This document shows, one piece after another, positions 49,634-58,927 of a stretch of DNA of 64,000 nucleotides. Origin of the DNA: JAWXUU01 sp044426085 (GTDB taxonomy: Bacteria; Bacillota; Clostridia; Christensenellales; CAMQZB01); the NCBI GenBank assembly GCA_044426085.1, contig JAWXUU010000002.1:127666-191665 (forward strand), written 5' to 3'. Below the pieces are notes generated by a model. The model had not been told where the DNA came from and did no database searches. It saw nothing but the letters and a program-made list of their open reading frames with translations. A program made the position numbers and the translations under genes. Position 1 is the first letter of the stretch, and every line of letters begins with the position of its first letter.

Positions 49634-49766
49634 TTCCTACTTATTCCATCCAGACTTTTGCACAACTGCAATTCACTGTCGGTTAAGGAATTTCACCTTA
49701 TCAGGGCTTGCACCCTCACGGACTATAACCGCCGGTGGAGATTCTCACTCCGCCCCTAAGTAGTTA
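49634..49766 (-). promoter_or_regulatory. FMN riboswitch (RFN element)
   Basis: On the minus strand the conserved RFN blocks appear in order: AGGGGCGGAGTGAGAATCTC, CACCGGCGGT, AGTCCGTGAG, GCAAGCCCTGAT, GGTGAAATTCC, AACCGACAGT and AGTCTGGATGG, closed by the P1 helix CTACTTA/TAAGTAG. FMN binding would shut off ribU about 100 nt downstream. Confidence 0.97.
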
Positions 49767-49792
49767 TAATTTAACACATAAATTTGCTTTTG

Positions 49793-50524
49793 TCAATTGT
49801 TTTTCGTGAAATCATATGCATAAATCAATATTTGACTTCTGAGCCATCCAAGACTTTGCGATGATGTTGTTTGCGCAAGCGTGACTTCAGAAAAGGCATC
49901 CAAAACTAATTCACCTGCAACAGTGGCATTTTCAACTGAACTGTCATTCTCAAGCAGAATTTCAGCGCGCACAACAGCTGTTACTGCCGATTTTTTCACT
50001 TCGTCGATAAGAATATTTGTTTGTGTTTCTGAAGTCATTTCTGGCAAGCCTACCATGATATCATAAATGCGATTTGAAACATCAATAAGAGAATTTACAA
50101 ACGCACCTTCTTCGAAATCAAGCTTTGATGTGTTGATTTCAATCTTTTCTAGCGTCAAATCTAGACCTTCATCACTCAATCTGTTTTGAACCTCTCTTGC
50201 GGAATCAGCATTGTTATACACAAATGCTATCACCATATATTCATCATCATCCACCCAAATATTTCCACTTCCGCCTAGTATTTTTATATTATCCGCCTCT
50301 GATGAAGCCTGTGCAAGATTATCATATGTGCCTTGAGAAAGCACATAAAATGTCGTTTTGCCTTCAGATGAAAACACATTTCCAAAAGTTATCACGAAAA
50401 AGAAATACAAAACAAAAAAAGCCGAAAAGAAGATTGCAATGTTTTTTAAAACTGTTGCACTCTTTTTCTTGGCTTTATGATTTTTTGTTTTGTTCGATTT
50501 ATCAACTACAATAATATTTTTCAT
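49793..50524 (-). CDS. Membrane-anchored protein with SPOR-like domain
   Basis: The 243-residue protein has a basic cytoplasmic tail (KNHKAKKKSA), one transmembrane helix (IAIFFSAFFVLYFFFVITFG) and an external domain. Residues 58-125 (TFYVLSQGTYDNLAQASSEA ... VIAFVYNNADSAREVQNRL) follow the beta-alpha-beta pattern of SPOR domains, which bind denuded peptidoglycan at the septum or forespore. The C-terminal helical part is unassigned. Similarity is modest; treat SPOR as a working label. Confidence 0.65.
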   Translation of the reverse strand: MKNIIVVDKSNKTKNHKAKKKSATVLKNIAIFFSAFFVLYFFFVITFGNVFSSEGKTTFYVLSQGTYDNLAQASSEADNIKILGGSGNIWVDDDEYMVIAFVYNNADSAREVQNRLSDEGLDLTLEKIEINTSKLDFEEGAFVNSLIDVSNRIYDIMVGLPEMTSETQTNILIDEVKKSAVTAVVRAEILLENDSSVENATVAGELVLDAFSEVTLAQTTSSQSLGWLRSQILIYAYDFTKNN

Positions 50525-50584
50525 TGCTCACCTACTAATTGTTATATAACAATATATTGCAAGAGAGCTATTTTATGTTAAAAT

Positions 50585-51163
50585 TTAAAAAGAAAGTTGA
50601 TCGAGAGTCATTTCAAATGTTTCGATGAACTGCTCCATGAAGTATTTCACTTCTTCAAGCTGTGAATTTTTGAGTTCTTCGCCAATAGTTTGCTTTGCAG
50701 AAGAAAACTCGTTATTACCACTTGAAATTTCTTCGATGCACTTGATGTATGCTGAAATTTTATCCGCACCTTTCATGATTTTATGTGCATCGGAATCTTT
50801 ATCCACAGATAAGATATTTGCGTATGTTTCTTGCATTTCAAAAGGCAACTTTTCGATGAGTTTATCGTTTGCTTTTTGCTCTAAATCTTTATATGCTGAA
50901 TTGATTTCTTTGTTATAATACTTGATTGGCGTTGGCAAATCACCAGTTATCACTTCAGAACACTCGTGGAAAAGTGCCACAACCGCAATTTGATTAGTGT
51001 CATATTTTTTGCCAAAATACGTGTTTCCAATCTCGCAAAGTGCATGCGCAATCACGGCGACTTGTTGCGAATGCTCCATGATGTTTTCTTTTCTTGTTGA
51101 ACGCATAAGTGCCCATCTTTCAATGTATTTCATTCTGTTTAGGTATGCAAAAAAAGTATTCAT
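50585..51163 (-). CDS. HD-domain 5'-deoxyribonucleotidase (YfbR-like)
   Basis: The 192-residue protein has the YfbR layout: RWALMRSTRKENIMEHSQQVAVIAHAL (His of the HD site), LFHECSEVITGDLPTPIKYYN (HE/D pair) and the C-terminal DKISAYIKCIEEI. The family removes the phosphate from deoxynucleoside monophosphates with a metal ion. It is the last gene of the cobA-hemD, malic enzyme, fumC block, ten nt after fumC. Confidence 0.9.
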   Translation of the reverse strand: MNTFFAYLNRMKYIERWALMRSTRKENIMEHSQQVAVIAHALCEIGNTYFGKKYDTNQIAVVALFHECSEVITGDLPTPIKYYNKEINSAYKDLEQKANDKLIEKLPFEMQETYANILSVDKDSDAHKIMKGADKISAYIKCIEEISSGNNEFSSAKQTIGEELKNSQLEEVKYFMEQFIETFEMTLDQLSF

Positions 51164-51172
51164 AACTCCACC

Positions 51173-52531
51173 TTATTTCAAAAATTTAGATAATATTTCG
51201 TCGATTTCTTCTTCCTTAAGGTATCCTTTTTCAAGGCAAGCTTCCTTCAACGTTAAATCTTTTTGATACGCATATTTTGCAATTTCTGCAGATTTTTCAT
51301 ATCCGATTTTTGGCGCAAAATAAGTTACTAGCATAAGTGAATTTTTCAAGTTTTCTTTCATCTTAGCGTGATTTATTTCTATCCCACAAACACAGTTTGT
51401 TCTGAAAGAAGAAATGGCATCAGAAAGCAGATTTACAGACTGAACAAAGTTCATGATAATAACAGGCATGAAAACATTCAGTTGGAAATTCCCTTGCGAA
51501 CTAGCAAAGCCAATTGTTGCATCATTGCCCATGATTTGAACTGCAACCATAGTCACCGCTTCCGATTGGGTTGGATTCACCTTGCCTGGCATGATTGAAC
51601 TGCCCGGTTCATTTGCTGGAATGATAATCTCGCCAATGCCACATCTTGGACCGCTTGCTAGAAGCCTTATATCGTTTGCAATTTTCATCATATCACATGC
51701 CGTAGCTTTGATAGCACCATGTGCAAAAGTCATTTGGTTTTTTGAAGCAAGTGCCTCAAACTTATTCGCAGCAGGAACAAACTTTTCACCCGCTATTTGA
51801 GTTATATATTTGCATGCCACAGCGTCGAAACCATTCGGTGCATTTATTCCATTACCGACAGCAGTTCCGCCGATTGCAAGGCTTGCTAGCGCTTCATTTG
51901 CCGTTTTGATATAGCTTAGGTCTGTTTGTAGAGCAGATTTCCAACCGCTGATTTCTTCAGAAAAAGTCATTGGCGTTGCATCTTGAAGGTGTGTTCTTCC
52001 GATTTTTTTAACATCTAGATTTTCTTTTTCAAGTATTTCAAACTCGCAAATCAACTTTTCCATTTGTGGAATAAGTTTATTCGAAATCAAAAGTTTAACA
52101 GCAACACACATTGCTGAAGGAAAAACATCGTTGGAACTTTGACTCATATTCACATCGTCGTTTGGATGAACTGGAACTTTATTTATAAGCGTTGCATAGT
52201 TTGCAATAACTTCGTTCAAATTCATATTTGTTTGCGTGCCACTGCCCGTTTGCCAAACCGCAAGAGGAAAATGCTCATCCAATTCACCATCGATAATTTT
52301 GCTTGCGATTTCAGAAATGAGTCCCGCTTTTTCTTCCCCCATTTTACCAAATTCAAGGTTAGCAAGTGCACATGCTTTTTTCACAATTGCAATTGCATAA
52401 ACCATTTCCATAGGCATTTTTTCACTGCCGATTTTGAAATTTTCAAAACTTCTTTGTGTTTGTGCACCCCAAAGTTTATCGCTTGCCACTTCTATTGTTC
52501 CAATAGAGTCTTTTTCAATTCTTTTTTCCAT
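51173..52531 (-). CDS. fumC: Fumarase, class II
   Basis: Iron-independent hydration of fumarate to malate. The 452-residue protein has the fumarase/aspartase signature GSSIMPGKVNPT, plus SSNDVFPSAM, GRTHLQDATPMTFSEE and GTAVGNGINAP. The ATG at 52531 is preferred to the TTG at 52537 because AAGGATT lies directly before it. Directly downstream of malic enzyme, it could interconvert malate and fumarate in a short reductive or malate-utilising branch. Confidence 0.95.
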   Translation of the reverse strand: MEKRIEKDSIGTIEVASDKLWGAQTQRSFENFKIGSEKMPMEMVYAIAIVKKACALANLEFGKMGEEKAGLISEIASKIIDGELDEHFPLAVWQTGSGTQTNMNLNEVIANYATLINKVPVHPNDDVNMSQSSNDVFPSAMCVAVKLLISNKLIPQMEKLICEFEILEKENLDVKKIGRTHLQDATPMTFSEEISGWKSALQTDLSYIKTANEALASLAIGGTAVGNGINAPNGFDAVACKYITQIAGEKFVPAANKFEALASKNQMTFAHGAIKATACDMMKIANDIRLLASGPRCGIGEIIIPANEPGSSIMPGKVNPTQSEAVTMVAVQIMGNDATIGFASSQGNFQLNVFMPVIIMNFVQSVNLLSDAISSFRTNCVCGIEINHAKMKENLKNSLMLVTYFAPKIGYEKSAEIAKYAYQKDLTLKEACLEKGYLKEEEIDEILSKFLK

Positions 52532-52540
52532 AATCAATCC

Positions 52541-53701
52541 TTATTTATCTTCTTCAAATGCACGAATAACAGCACCTGCAACAGATGGCACGATTCTTTC
52601 ATCAAATGGGTTTGGTATTATGCACACAGTTGAAAGGTCTTCTTCTGCAACAATGTTTGCAATGGCATGTGAAGTGTAAACTTTCATTTTATTAGTAACT
52701 TTTTTCGCTCTTGAATCCAAAAGTCCACGGAAAATTCCTGGGAACGCAAGAAGGTTATTAATTTGGTTTGGATAGTCACTTCTTCCCGTTCCGATGATTG
52801 TCACACCCGCTTCCTTTGCGAGTTCATAACTTATTTCAGGTGTTGGGTTTGCCATAGCAAAAATAATATTTTCATCCGCCATAGACATAGCCATTTCTTT
52901 TGAAACAATATTCCCTGCTGAAACACCAATAAATACATCCGCACCAACCATTGCATCGGCAAGCGTGCCTGACATATTTTCTTTGTTGGCAAATTCAAGC
53001 ATTTCTTCTTGAGCAGATGTAAGGACATCCATACCCTTTTGCAAAATGCCAACTCTGTCAACTAAAATCAAATTTTTAGCGCCCAAATCCACCAAATGTT
53101 TAGAGATAGCAATGCCCGCAGCGCCCGCACCATTAACAACGATTTTGACTTTTGATATATCTTTTTTCAAAACTTTAAGAGCGTTTAAAAGTCCCGCACC
53201 AACAACAATAGCTGTGCCGTGTTGGTCATCATGAAATACTGGAATATTGCAAAGCTCGTTCAATCTTTTTTCAATTTCGAAACATCTTGGTGCTGAAATA
53301 TCTTCAAGATTGATTCCGCCAAAGCTGTCAGAAATTCTGTAAACAGTATCTACAATTTCATCAGTGTCTTGCGTGTTCAAACAAATAGGAATCGCATCAA
53401 CACCCGCAAACTTTTTCAATAGAACACACTTGCCTTCCATGACAGGCATTCCCGCTTGTGGGCCAATATTGCCAAGCCCTAAAACAGCAGAGCCATCTGT
53501 TATAACAGCAACGCAGTTATTTTTCCAAGTGAGATCGTATATCGCATCAGGCTTGTTGACAATTTCAGTGCAAGCCCTTGCAACGCCAGGCGTGTATGCA
53601 TTTGAAAGGTCATCAAATGTTTCTAGTGGTATTTTTGTTGAAACTTCAAGTTTTCCTTTCCATTCGTAGTGTTTCTTTAGTGATTCTTCTGCAATTGTCA
53701 T
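52541..53701 (-). CDS. Malic enzyme (NAD-type, short form)
   Basis: The 386-residue protein converts malate to pyruvate and CO2. It has YTPGVARACTEI, TDGSAVLGLGNIGPQAGMPVMEGK, FHDDQHGTAIV and the dinucleotide motif VNGAGAAGIAISK. There is no C-terminal phosphotransacetylase-like domain. The NAD or NADP preference cannot be read reliably. It sits between the CobA-HemD gene (11 nt upstream) and fumC (9 nt downstream). Confidence 0.94.
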   Translation of the reverse strand: MTIAEESLKKHYEWKGKLEVSTKIPLETFDDLSNAYTPGVARACTEIVNKPDAIYDLTWKNNCVAVITDGSAVLGLGNIGPQAGMPVMEGKCVLLKKFAGVDAIPICLNTQDTDEIVDTVYRISDSFGGINLEDISAPRCFEIEKRLNELCNIPVFHDDQHGTAIVVGAGLLNALKVLKKDISKVKIVVNGAGAAGIAISKHLVDLGAKNLILVDRVGILQKGMDVLTSAQEEMLEFANKENMSGTLADAMVGADVFIGVSAGNIVSKEMAMSMADENIIFAMANPTPEISYELAKEAGVTIIGTGRSDYPNQINNLLAFPGIFRGLLDSRAKKVTNKMKVYTSHAIANIVAEEDLSTVCIIPNPFDERIVPSVAGAVIRAFEEDK

Positions 53702-53712
53702 AATATTTCCCC

Positions 53713-55194
53713 TTAAATTTTACTTTTATCTTTTTTATTAGCTAGTTCAACAATTTTATTAATCAAACTTCCAATTGATGATTCATCCGCTTCCACCACT
53801 TTAAATCCATATTTGAGTGCTGATTGCGCTGTTTGGTCACCGATGCAAACAGCAGTTGCAATGGAAAAGTCCAAATGTGACTGACTTAACGCAAAACTTT
53901 CCACACTGCTTTTAGTGGTGAAAGTTACAAAGTCAAATTCCGATAAATCATCAATGTGTTTTTGCGATGAATAATCAGTTTTATAAAATGGTGTATCGTC
54001 ATATTTAATGTTATTTTTATTTAAAACTTCAAGAACTTCTTCAGAACCATCCTGCGGTCTAACAAGCAGAAGTTTATCGTTTTGTGCAAGCAAGCCTTTA
54101 TCTATCATGCCTTCAATCATACATTTGCCAGAGAAAACTTCTGGCACAAAATCAGGATATATACCTCTTGCTTTAGCAGTTTTTTCCGTTTGGCTTCCTA
54201 TGCATGCGATTTTCTTTCCGAAAAGTGATCTTGCATCTTTATGTTGCGCCATAAGACATTCAAAAAAGCTTTCCACACATTGCATGCTTGAAAATGCTAT
54301 CACTGAATATTCATCTAAATCAAAGCTTTGTGGCAATGTTGTTGTTTTTTGAATGATAGGACAAAATGAAATTTCCGCGCCATTTTCCTTCAATCTAGGG
54401 ATAAATCTTGATGCACTTTTTGCCCTTTGTGTTGAAAGTATCTTTATATTTTTTAATGGTTTATTTGAAAACCAATCCAAATCTTCCGACAGCGAAACAA
54501 CGTCACCAACCAAAATAATCGCTGAATCATTTATGTTTTCATCTTTTGTTTTTTCGTATATTTCGCTCACTTTTGCAGTGAATTTACGCTGATTATATCT
54601 CGTTCCATTTTCAATCACTGCACAAGGTGTTTCTGCACTCAATCCATTTTGAATAAGTCCTTGCATGATTTCGTTCAATCGATTGAAATACATCAAAAGA
54701 ACCAGTGTAGAATTTTGGCTGACAACTGATTTATAATCAATAGTTTGACTTTTGTTAGTGTTTGCAAGAATATTCAGAGATGACGTATGTTTGCGGTGTG
54801 CGACTGGTATTCCCGCATATGCTGGAACGGCAGAAATTTGCGTTACCCCAGGAACAACCTCAAAGGAAATATCGTTATCTTTCAGTGCTTGCAATTCTTC
54901 GCCACCCCTTGCAAACATAAAGGGATCGCCAAATTTTAATCTGACAACATTTTCATATTCATTAGCTGTTTCAATCAATACTTTATTGATTTCACTTTGA
55001 AACATAATCCCGACTTCTTTAGCATTCAGATTGATTAATTTAGCTGAATTTTTCGCCATAGATAATATGCCACTTTCTCCAAGTCTGTCATATATTATTG
55101 CATCTGCCGATTTAATCAATTTTTCAGCTTTTATTGTCAACAAATCTGCATCACCAGGACCTGTTCCAACAAGATAAACTTTACCTTTACCCAT
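53713..55194 (-). CDS. cobA-hemD: CobA-HemD fusion: uroporphyrinogen-III methyltransferase / uroporphyrinogen-III synthase
   Basis: The 493-residue fusion has a SAM-dependent methyltransferase half (1-245; VYLVGTGPGDADLLTIKA, VVRLKFGDPFMFARGGEE, PVAHRKHTSSL) and a HemD half from about 250 (KNIKILSTQRAKSASRF, FSSMQCVESFF, VTFTTKSSVESF). Such fusions make precorrin-2 from hydroxymethylbilane for sirohaem, B12 or haem d1-type routes. No other tetrapyrrole gene is nearby; instead it heads a malate/fumarate operon. Confidence 0.94.
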   Translation of the reverse strand: MGKGKVYLVGTGPGDADLLTIKAEKLIKSADAIIYDRLGESGILSMAKNSAKLINLNAKEVGIMFQSEINKVLIETANEYENVVRLKFGDPFMFARGGEELQALKDNDISFEVVPGVTQISAVPAYAGIPVAHRKHTSSLNILANTNKSQTIDYKSVVSQNSTLVLLMYFNRLNEIMQGLIQNGLSAETPCAVIENGTRYNQRKFTAKVSEIYEKTKDENINDSAIILVGDVVSLSEDLDWFSNKPLKNIKILSTQRAKSASRFIPRLKENGAEISFCPIIQKTTTLPQSFDLDEYSVIAFSSMQCVESFFECLMAQHKDARSLFGKKIACIGSQTEKTAKARGIYPDFVPEVFSGKCMIEGMIDKGLLAQNDKLLLVRPQDGSEEVLEVLNKNNIKYDDTPFYKTDYSSQKHIDDLSEFDFVTFTTKSSVESFALSQSHLDFSIATAVCIGDQTAQSALKYGFKVVEADESSIGSLINKIVELANKKDKSKI

Positions 55195-55285
55195 ATACTC
55201 TCCCTAAAAAATTCTATATATTTAATAATACCAAATATTACTGCTACTAGTCAAGTATTATTCTATTTATAAACCGTGACAAAGC

Positions 55286-55316
55286 AAAAGCCCCGCAAAA
55301 CGGGGCTTTTAAAAAA
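55286..55316 (-). terminator. Terminator of transketolase
   Basis: AAAAGCCCCG (55286-55295) pairs with CGGGGCTTTT (55301-55310). It lies four to ten nt after the tkt stop; flanking A/T runs make it strong in either direction. Confidence 0.88.
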
Positions 55317-55320
55317 CAAT

Positions 55321-57282
55321 TTATTTACCGAGTAGAGCCATTGCTTTATCAGCTACATTTTCAACTGTAAAACCATATTTTTTGAATACTTCACCAGCTG
55401 GGCCAGATTCACCAAATGTTTCCATTGTGATTGTGTCGCCATCAAGACCAACATATTTATACCACGGCATCGCTCTGCCCGCTTCAACAGCAAGTCTAAC
55501 GCGAACTTCACTAGGAAGAACACTAGCTTTATATTCTGCAGTTTGAGCATCAAACAATTCCATACATGGCATAGAAACAACTCTTGCTTTCAAGCCTTTT
55601 GATTCTAGAACTTCTTTAGCACCTATAATTTGTTCAACTTCACTTCCTGAAGCCATCAAAATGATATCAGGTGTGCCTTCACAATCAGAAAGAATATATC
55701 CACCGTTTAAGGCAATTTTACCACTGTTTTCATATTGTGGAAGGTTTTGACGAGTAAGTACCAAACATGTTGGATATCCTGAATTCATTGCAGACACCCA
55801 AGCTGCAGCAGTTTCTTTGCCGTCAGCTGGACGGAATACATGCATGTTTGGAATTGCACGAAGACCAGCAAGGTGCTCGATTGGTTGATGTGTTGGACCA
55901 TCTTCACCAACGCCGATAGAATCGTGTGTCAGGATATATGTCACAGGAAGGTGCATAAGTGCAGACATTCTCATTGCGTTTCTCATATAATCAACAAACA
56001 CAAAGAAAGTTGCACAATAAGGCATGATACCGCCGTGAACCGCCATACCGTTGCAAATAGCGCTCATTGCGTGTTCACGAATACCAAAACGCATATTTGA
56101 ACCGTCGTGGTTATCATGTGCAAAATAGCTTCTTGCTGTCATGTTTGATTTATTTGAAGGTGAAAGATCCGCAGAACCACCCATCAAACTTGGAATGTAT
56201 TTTTCAAGTTCAGTCAACACTTTGAAAGATGTGTTTCTTGTTGCATCAGGTTTTTCAAACTGCCAAATGCTTTCAATATCTTCAATATCTGAAAAATCAC
56301 CATCTTGCCATTTTTCAAATTCTTTAGCATCTTCTGGATATTTTTCTTCATATTTATCAAAAAGTTCAAGCCAAGCTTGTTCGATTTGTTCACCTTTTTC
56401 TACTTTAGAAATTTTGAATTCTTCGATTTCTTCAGGAACGCAGAATGGTTCACATGTCCAACCTAAGCTTTCTTTTGTTTTTGCAAAATTATCTTTACCA
56501 AGTGGTGCACCATGGCAATGTTCTGTTCCAGCAAGTGGAGAACCATAACCGATAATTGTTTTGCAAATAATAAGTGATGGTTTTTCATCTTGTGCTTTTG
56601 CATTAGCAATCGCTTTTTCAACAGCATCGATATCCATACCGTCTACACTTTGAACATACCAGCCTTGTGTTTCGTGTCTTGCGCCAACATCTTCTGTGAA
56701 TGATGTTGAAATATCACCTTCAATTGTGATATCATTTTTGTCGTATAACACGATAAGTTTTGAAAGTTTCAATGAACCTGCAAGTGAAGCAGCTTCATAT
56801 TCGATACCTTCCATCATGCAACCGTCACCTGTAAGTGCGTATGTATAATGGTCGACAATTTTCGCATCATCTTTATTGAATTTTGCAGCAAGCCTTGCTT
56901 CTGAAATTGCCATACCAACAGCATTTGCAACACCTTGACCAAGAGGCCCTGTTGTCACTTCCACGCCAGCGATATGGTTATATTCTGGGTGACCAGCTGT
57001 TTTTGAACCAACTTGTCTGAATTTTGTCAAATCTTCTTTAGTTACGTCAAATCCCCAAATATGCAACAGTGAATAATTAAGTGAAGAACCATGTCCTGCT
57101 GAAAGCACAAATCTGTCTCTGTTGACAAATTTTGGGCTGTTTGGGCAAATGTTCATGCCATTCCAAACTGAATATGCGATTGCACTTGCGCCAAGTGGCA
57201 ATCCTGGATGTCCAGAGTTTGCTTTTTCAATTTGTTCGCATGAAAGTATACGAAGCGAGTTTACTATAAGATCTCTATTCAT
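55321..57282 (-). CDS. tkt: Transketolase
   Basis: The 653-residue thiamine-diphosphate enzyme is full length. It has SGHPGLPLGASAIAYSVW, SAGHGSSLNYSLLH, the ThDP motif TGDGCMMEGIEYEAAS and the second-domain segment GIREHAMSAICNGMAVHGG, then THDSIGVGEDGPTHQPIEHLA. It shuttles two-carbon units in the pentose phosphate pathway and supplies erythrose 4-phosphate for the aromatic operon encoded elsewhere in the window. AAGGAG precedes the ATG. Confidence 0.97.
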   Translation of the reverse strand: MNRDLIVNSLRILSCEQIEKANSGHPGLPLGASAIAYSVWNGMNICPNSPKFVNRDRFVLSAGHGSSLNYSLLHIWGFDVTKEDLTKFRQVGSKTAGHPEYNHIAGVEVTTGPLGQGVANAVGMAISEARLAAKFNKDDAKIVDHYTYALTGDGCMMEGIEYEAASLAGSLKLSKLIVLYDKNDITIEGDISTSFTEDVGARHETQGWYVQSVDGMDIDAVEKAIANAKAQDEKPSLIICKTIIGYGSPLAGTEHCHGAPLGKDNFAKTKESLGWTCEPFCVPEEIEEFKISKVEKGEQIEQAWLELFDKYEEKYPEDAKEFEKWQDGDFSDIEDIESIWQFEKPDATRNTSFKVLTELEKYIPSLMGGSADLSPSNKSNMTARSYFAHDNHDGSNMRFGIREHAMSAICNGMAVHGGIMPYCATFFVFVDYMRNAMRMSALMHLPVTYILTHDSIGVGEDGPTHQPIEHLAGLRAIPNMHVFRPADGKETAAAWVSAMNSGYPTCLVLTRQNLPQYENSGKIALNGGYILSDCEGTPDIILMASGSEVEQIIGAKEVLESKGLKARVVSMPCMELFDAQTAEYKASVLPSEVRVRLAVEAGRAMPWYKYVGLDGDTITMETFGESGPAGEVFKKYGFTVENVADKAMALLGK

Positions 57283-57388
57283 TAAATATCTCCTTAAGTA
57301 TGTTTTAATTAATCTTTAACATTATATAACAATTGCTAAATATTTGCAATTGTTATATCGTGTATTTTGAATATTTGTGTAACTGTTT

Positions 57389-58861
57389 TTATAATTTAAA
57401 AGCACTTTTATCAATAGACTCAAACTGAGTTAAAAATTCATTGATATCTTTTATAAATTTGACGCTACCACCAACTATGTCCGATTCAATATTGATTGGA
57501 ATTATTGGATCGTGCAAGCTTAGTCGCATGAGCGCGAAACCATTTTCGTTTGCAATTCGAACGCCTTCATAATTTGGTGCAGAAATTTCATATCCAAGCG
57601 ATATCATCGCAGGTTCAAATTTATCAAGGATATCTTCGCCATATGATTTGAAGTCTTCGCAAGTTATTTTCAATCTATATTCAGATGCTTCCTTAGGTTC
57701 TTTCAAGTCTTTAATCATGTCTTCAAGAGTTTCGCCACGTTTTTTTGCATCGCAAAGTGCAATCAAAAGTCTTGTCACAAGATATGCTCCGTCGTCTAGG
57801 TAATAATTTTCTTTTAGTGCAGCGTGTCCACTTGTTTCAATAGCAAGCGGAGCTGAAATTCCTTCGCTTTCAAGCTTTATTGCTTCGTTGATAACGTTTT
57901 TATATCCGCGTTTAAATCTGTGATGAACGCCACCTTTGCTCACGATAAATTCAGTCAAACCATTCGATGTGACACTGTCTGTAACAATTGTTTCACCGCC
58001 GTTTTCCATAAGCAAAATTGCTGAAATAAGCGCGATAAGTTTATTTCTGTTGATTTCTTCACCATTTGGGAAAACCGCGGCTGCCCTATCAACATCTGTA
58101 TCGAAAATTATTCCAAAATCAGCTTTATTATCAACAACTGCACGAGAAATTGAAGCCATTGCAGTTTTATCTTCTGGATTTGGGATGTGGTTTGGAAACA
58201 TGCCGTCTGGATTCAAAAATTGCGAGCCAGTTATATCCGCACCAAGTGGAAGCAATACTTTTTCAGCGTAAAATCCACCCGCACCATTGCCTGCATCAAC
58301 GATAATTTTCATGCCTGCAAATGGCTTATCCATTTTCGTTTTTTCTTTGATAATATTTGCCAAATGAATTGCATACATATCAATATACGGCATTTTTACA
58401 GCGACACCGATTTGATTTGGGATATCGTATTCTTGCTTTGCTAAAGTTAAAATTTCAGTGATATCTTTAGATTCAAAACCGCCATTTTCATCGAAAAATT
58501 TCATGCCATTTCTGTTGTATGGCAAGTGGCTTGCTGTTATCATGATAGAAGCATCAACGTGAATTTTATCTTCTTTTGTTATCATGAACATACTTGGCGT
58601 TGAAGAAAGTCCAGTTTGAATAACTGCAATACCCATTCTTTTGAATATTTCCGTTATCCAATCTTCAATTTGCTCGCCAGAAATTCTTGAATCACGACCA
58701 ATTGCTATGATTGGATTTTCCTTTTTTAGACGTTCTTTAATAAATCGTGCATATCCAACAGCAATTTTTTCAACATTTTCTTGCGTCAATGTCACTTCTT
58801 CTTTTCCCGCAACAGCGACACCTCTTATGTCACTGCCATTTTTCAATTTCATTAAATCCAT
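57389..58861 (-). CDS. manB: Phosphomannomutase/phosphoglucomutase
   Basis: A 490-residue alpha-D-phosphohexomutase. The phosphoserine loop is ITASHLPYNRNG (TASHxPxxxNG; catalytic Ser), the metal loop is DTDVDRAA, the sugar-binding loop is IETSGHAALKEN and the phosphate-binding end is RLSLHDPIIPINIES. It interconverts 1- and 6-phosphates of mannose or glucose for cell-surface sugars. Glucose versus mannose preference is not certain. Confidence 0.9.
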   Translation of the reverse strand: MDLMKLKNGSDIRGVAVAGKEEVTLTQENVEKIAVGYARFIKERLKKENPIIAIGRDSRISGEQIEDWITEIFKRMGIAVIQTGLSSTPSMFMITKEDKIHVDASIMITASHLPYNRNGMKFFDENGGFESKDITEILTLAKQEYDIPNQIGVAVKMPYIDMYAIHLANIIKEKTKMDKPFAGMKIIVDAGNGAGGFYAEKVLLPLGADITGSQFLNPDGMFPNHIPNPEDKTAMASISRAVVDNKADFGIIFDTDVDRAAAVFPNGEEINRNKLIALISAILLMENGGETIVTDSVTSNGLTEFIVSKGGVHHRFKRGYKNVINEAIKLESEGISAPLAIETSGHAALKENYYLDDGAYLVTRLLIALCDAKKRGETLEDMIKDLKEPKEASEYRLKITCEDFKSYGEDILDKFEPAMISLGYEISAPNYEGVRIANENGFALMRLSLHDPIIPINIESDIVGGSVKFIKDINEFLTQFESIDKSAFKL

Positions 58862-58883
58862 AAGTTTACCCCCTTATTTATGC

Positions 58884-58915
58884 AAAATCGCACATGTAAA
58901 AGTGCGATTTTGTTT
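58884..58915. terminator. Terminator of corA
   Basis: AAAATCGCAC (58884-58893) and GTGCGATTTT (58902-58911) form a stem with A and T flanks, just after the corA stop and upstream of the phosphomutase start. Confidence 0.8.
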
Positions 58916-58927
58916 GATATTTTTATA

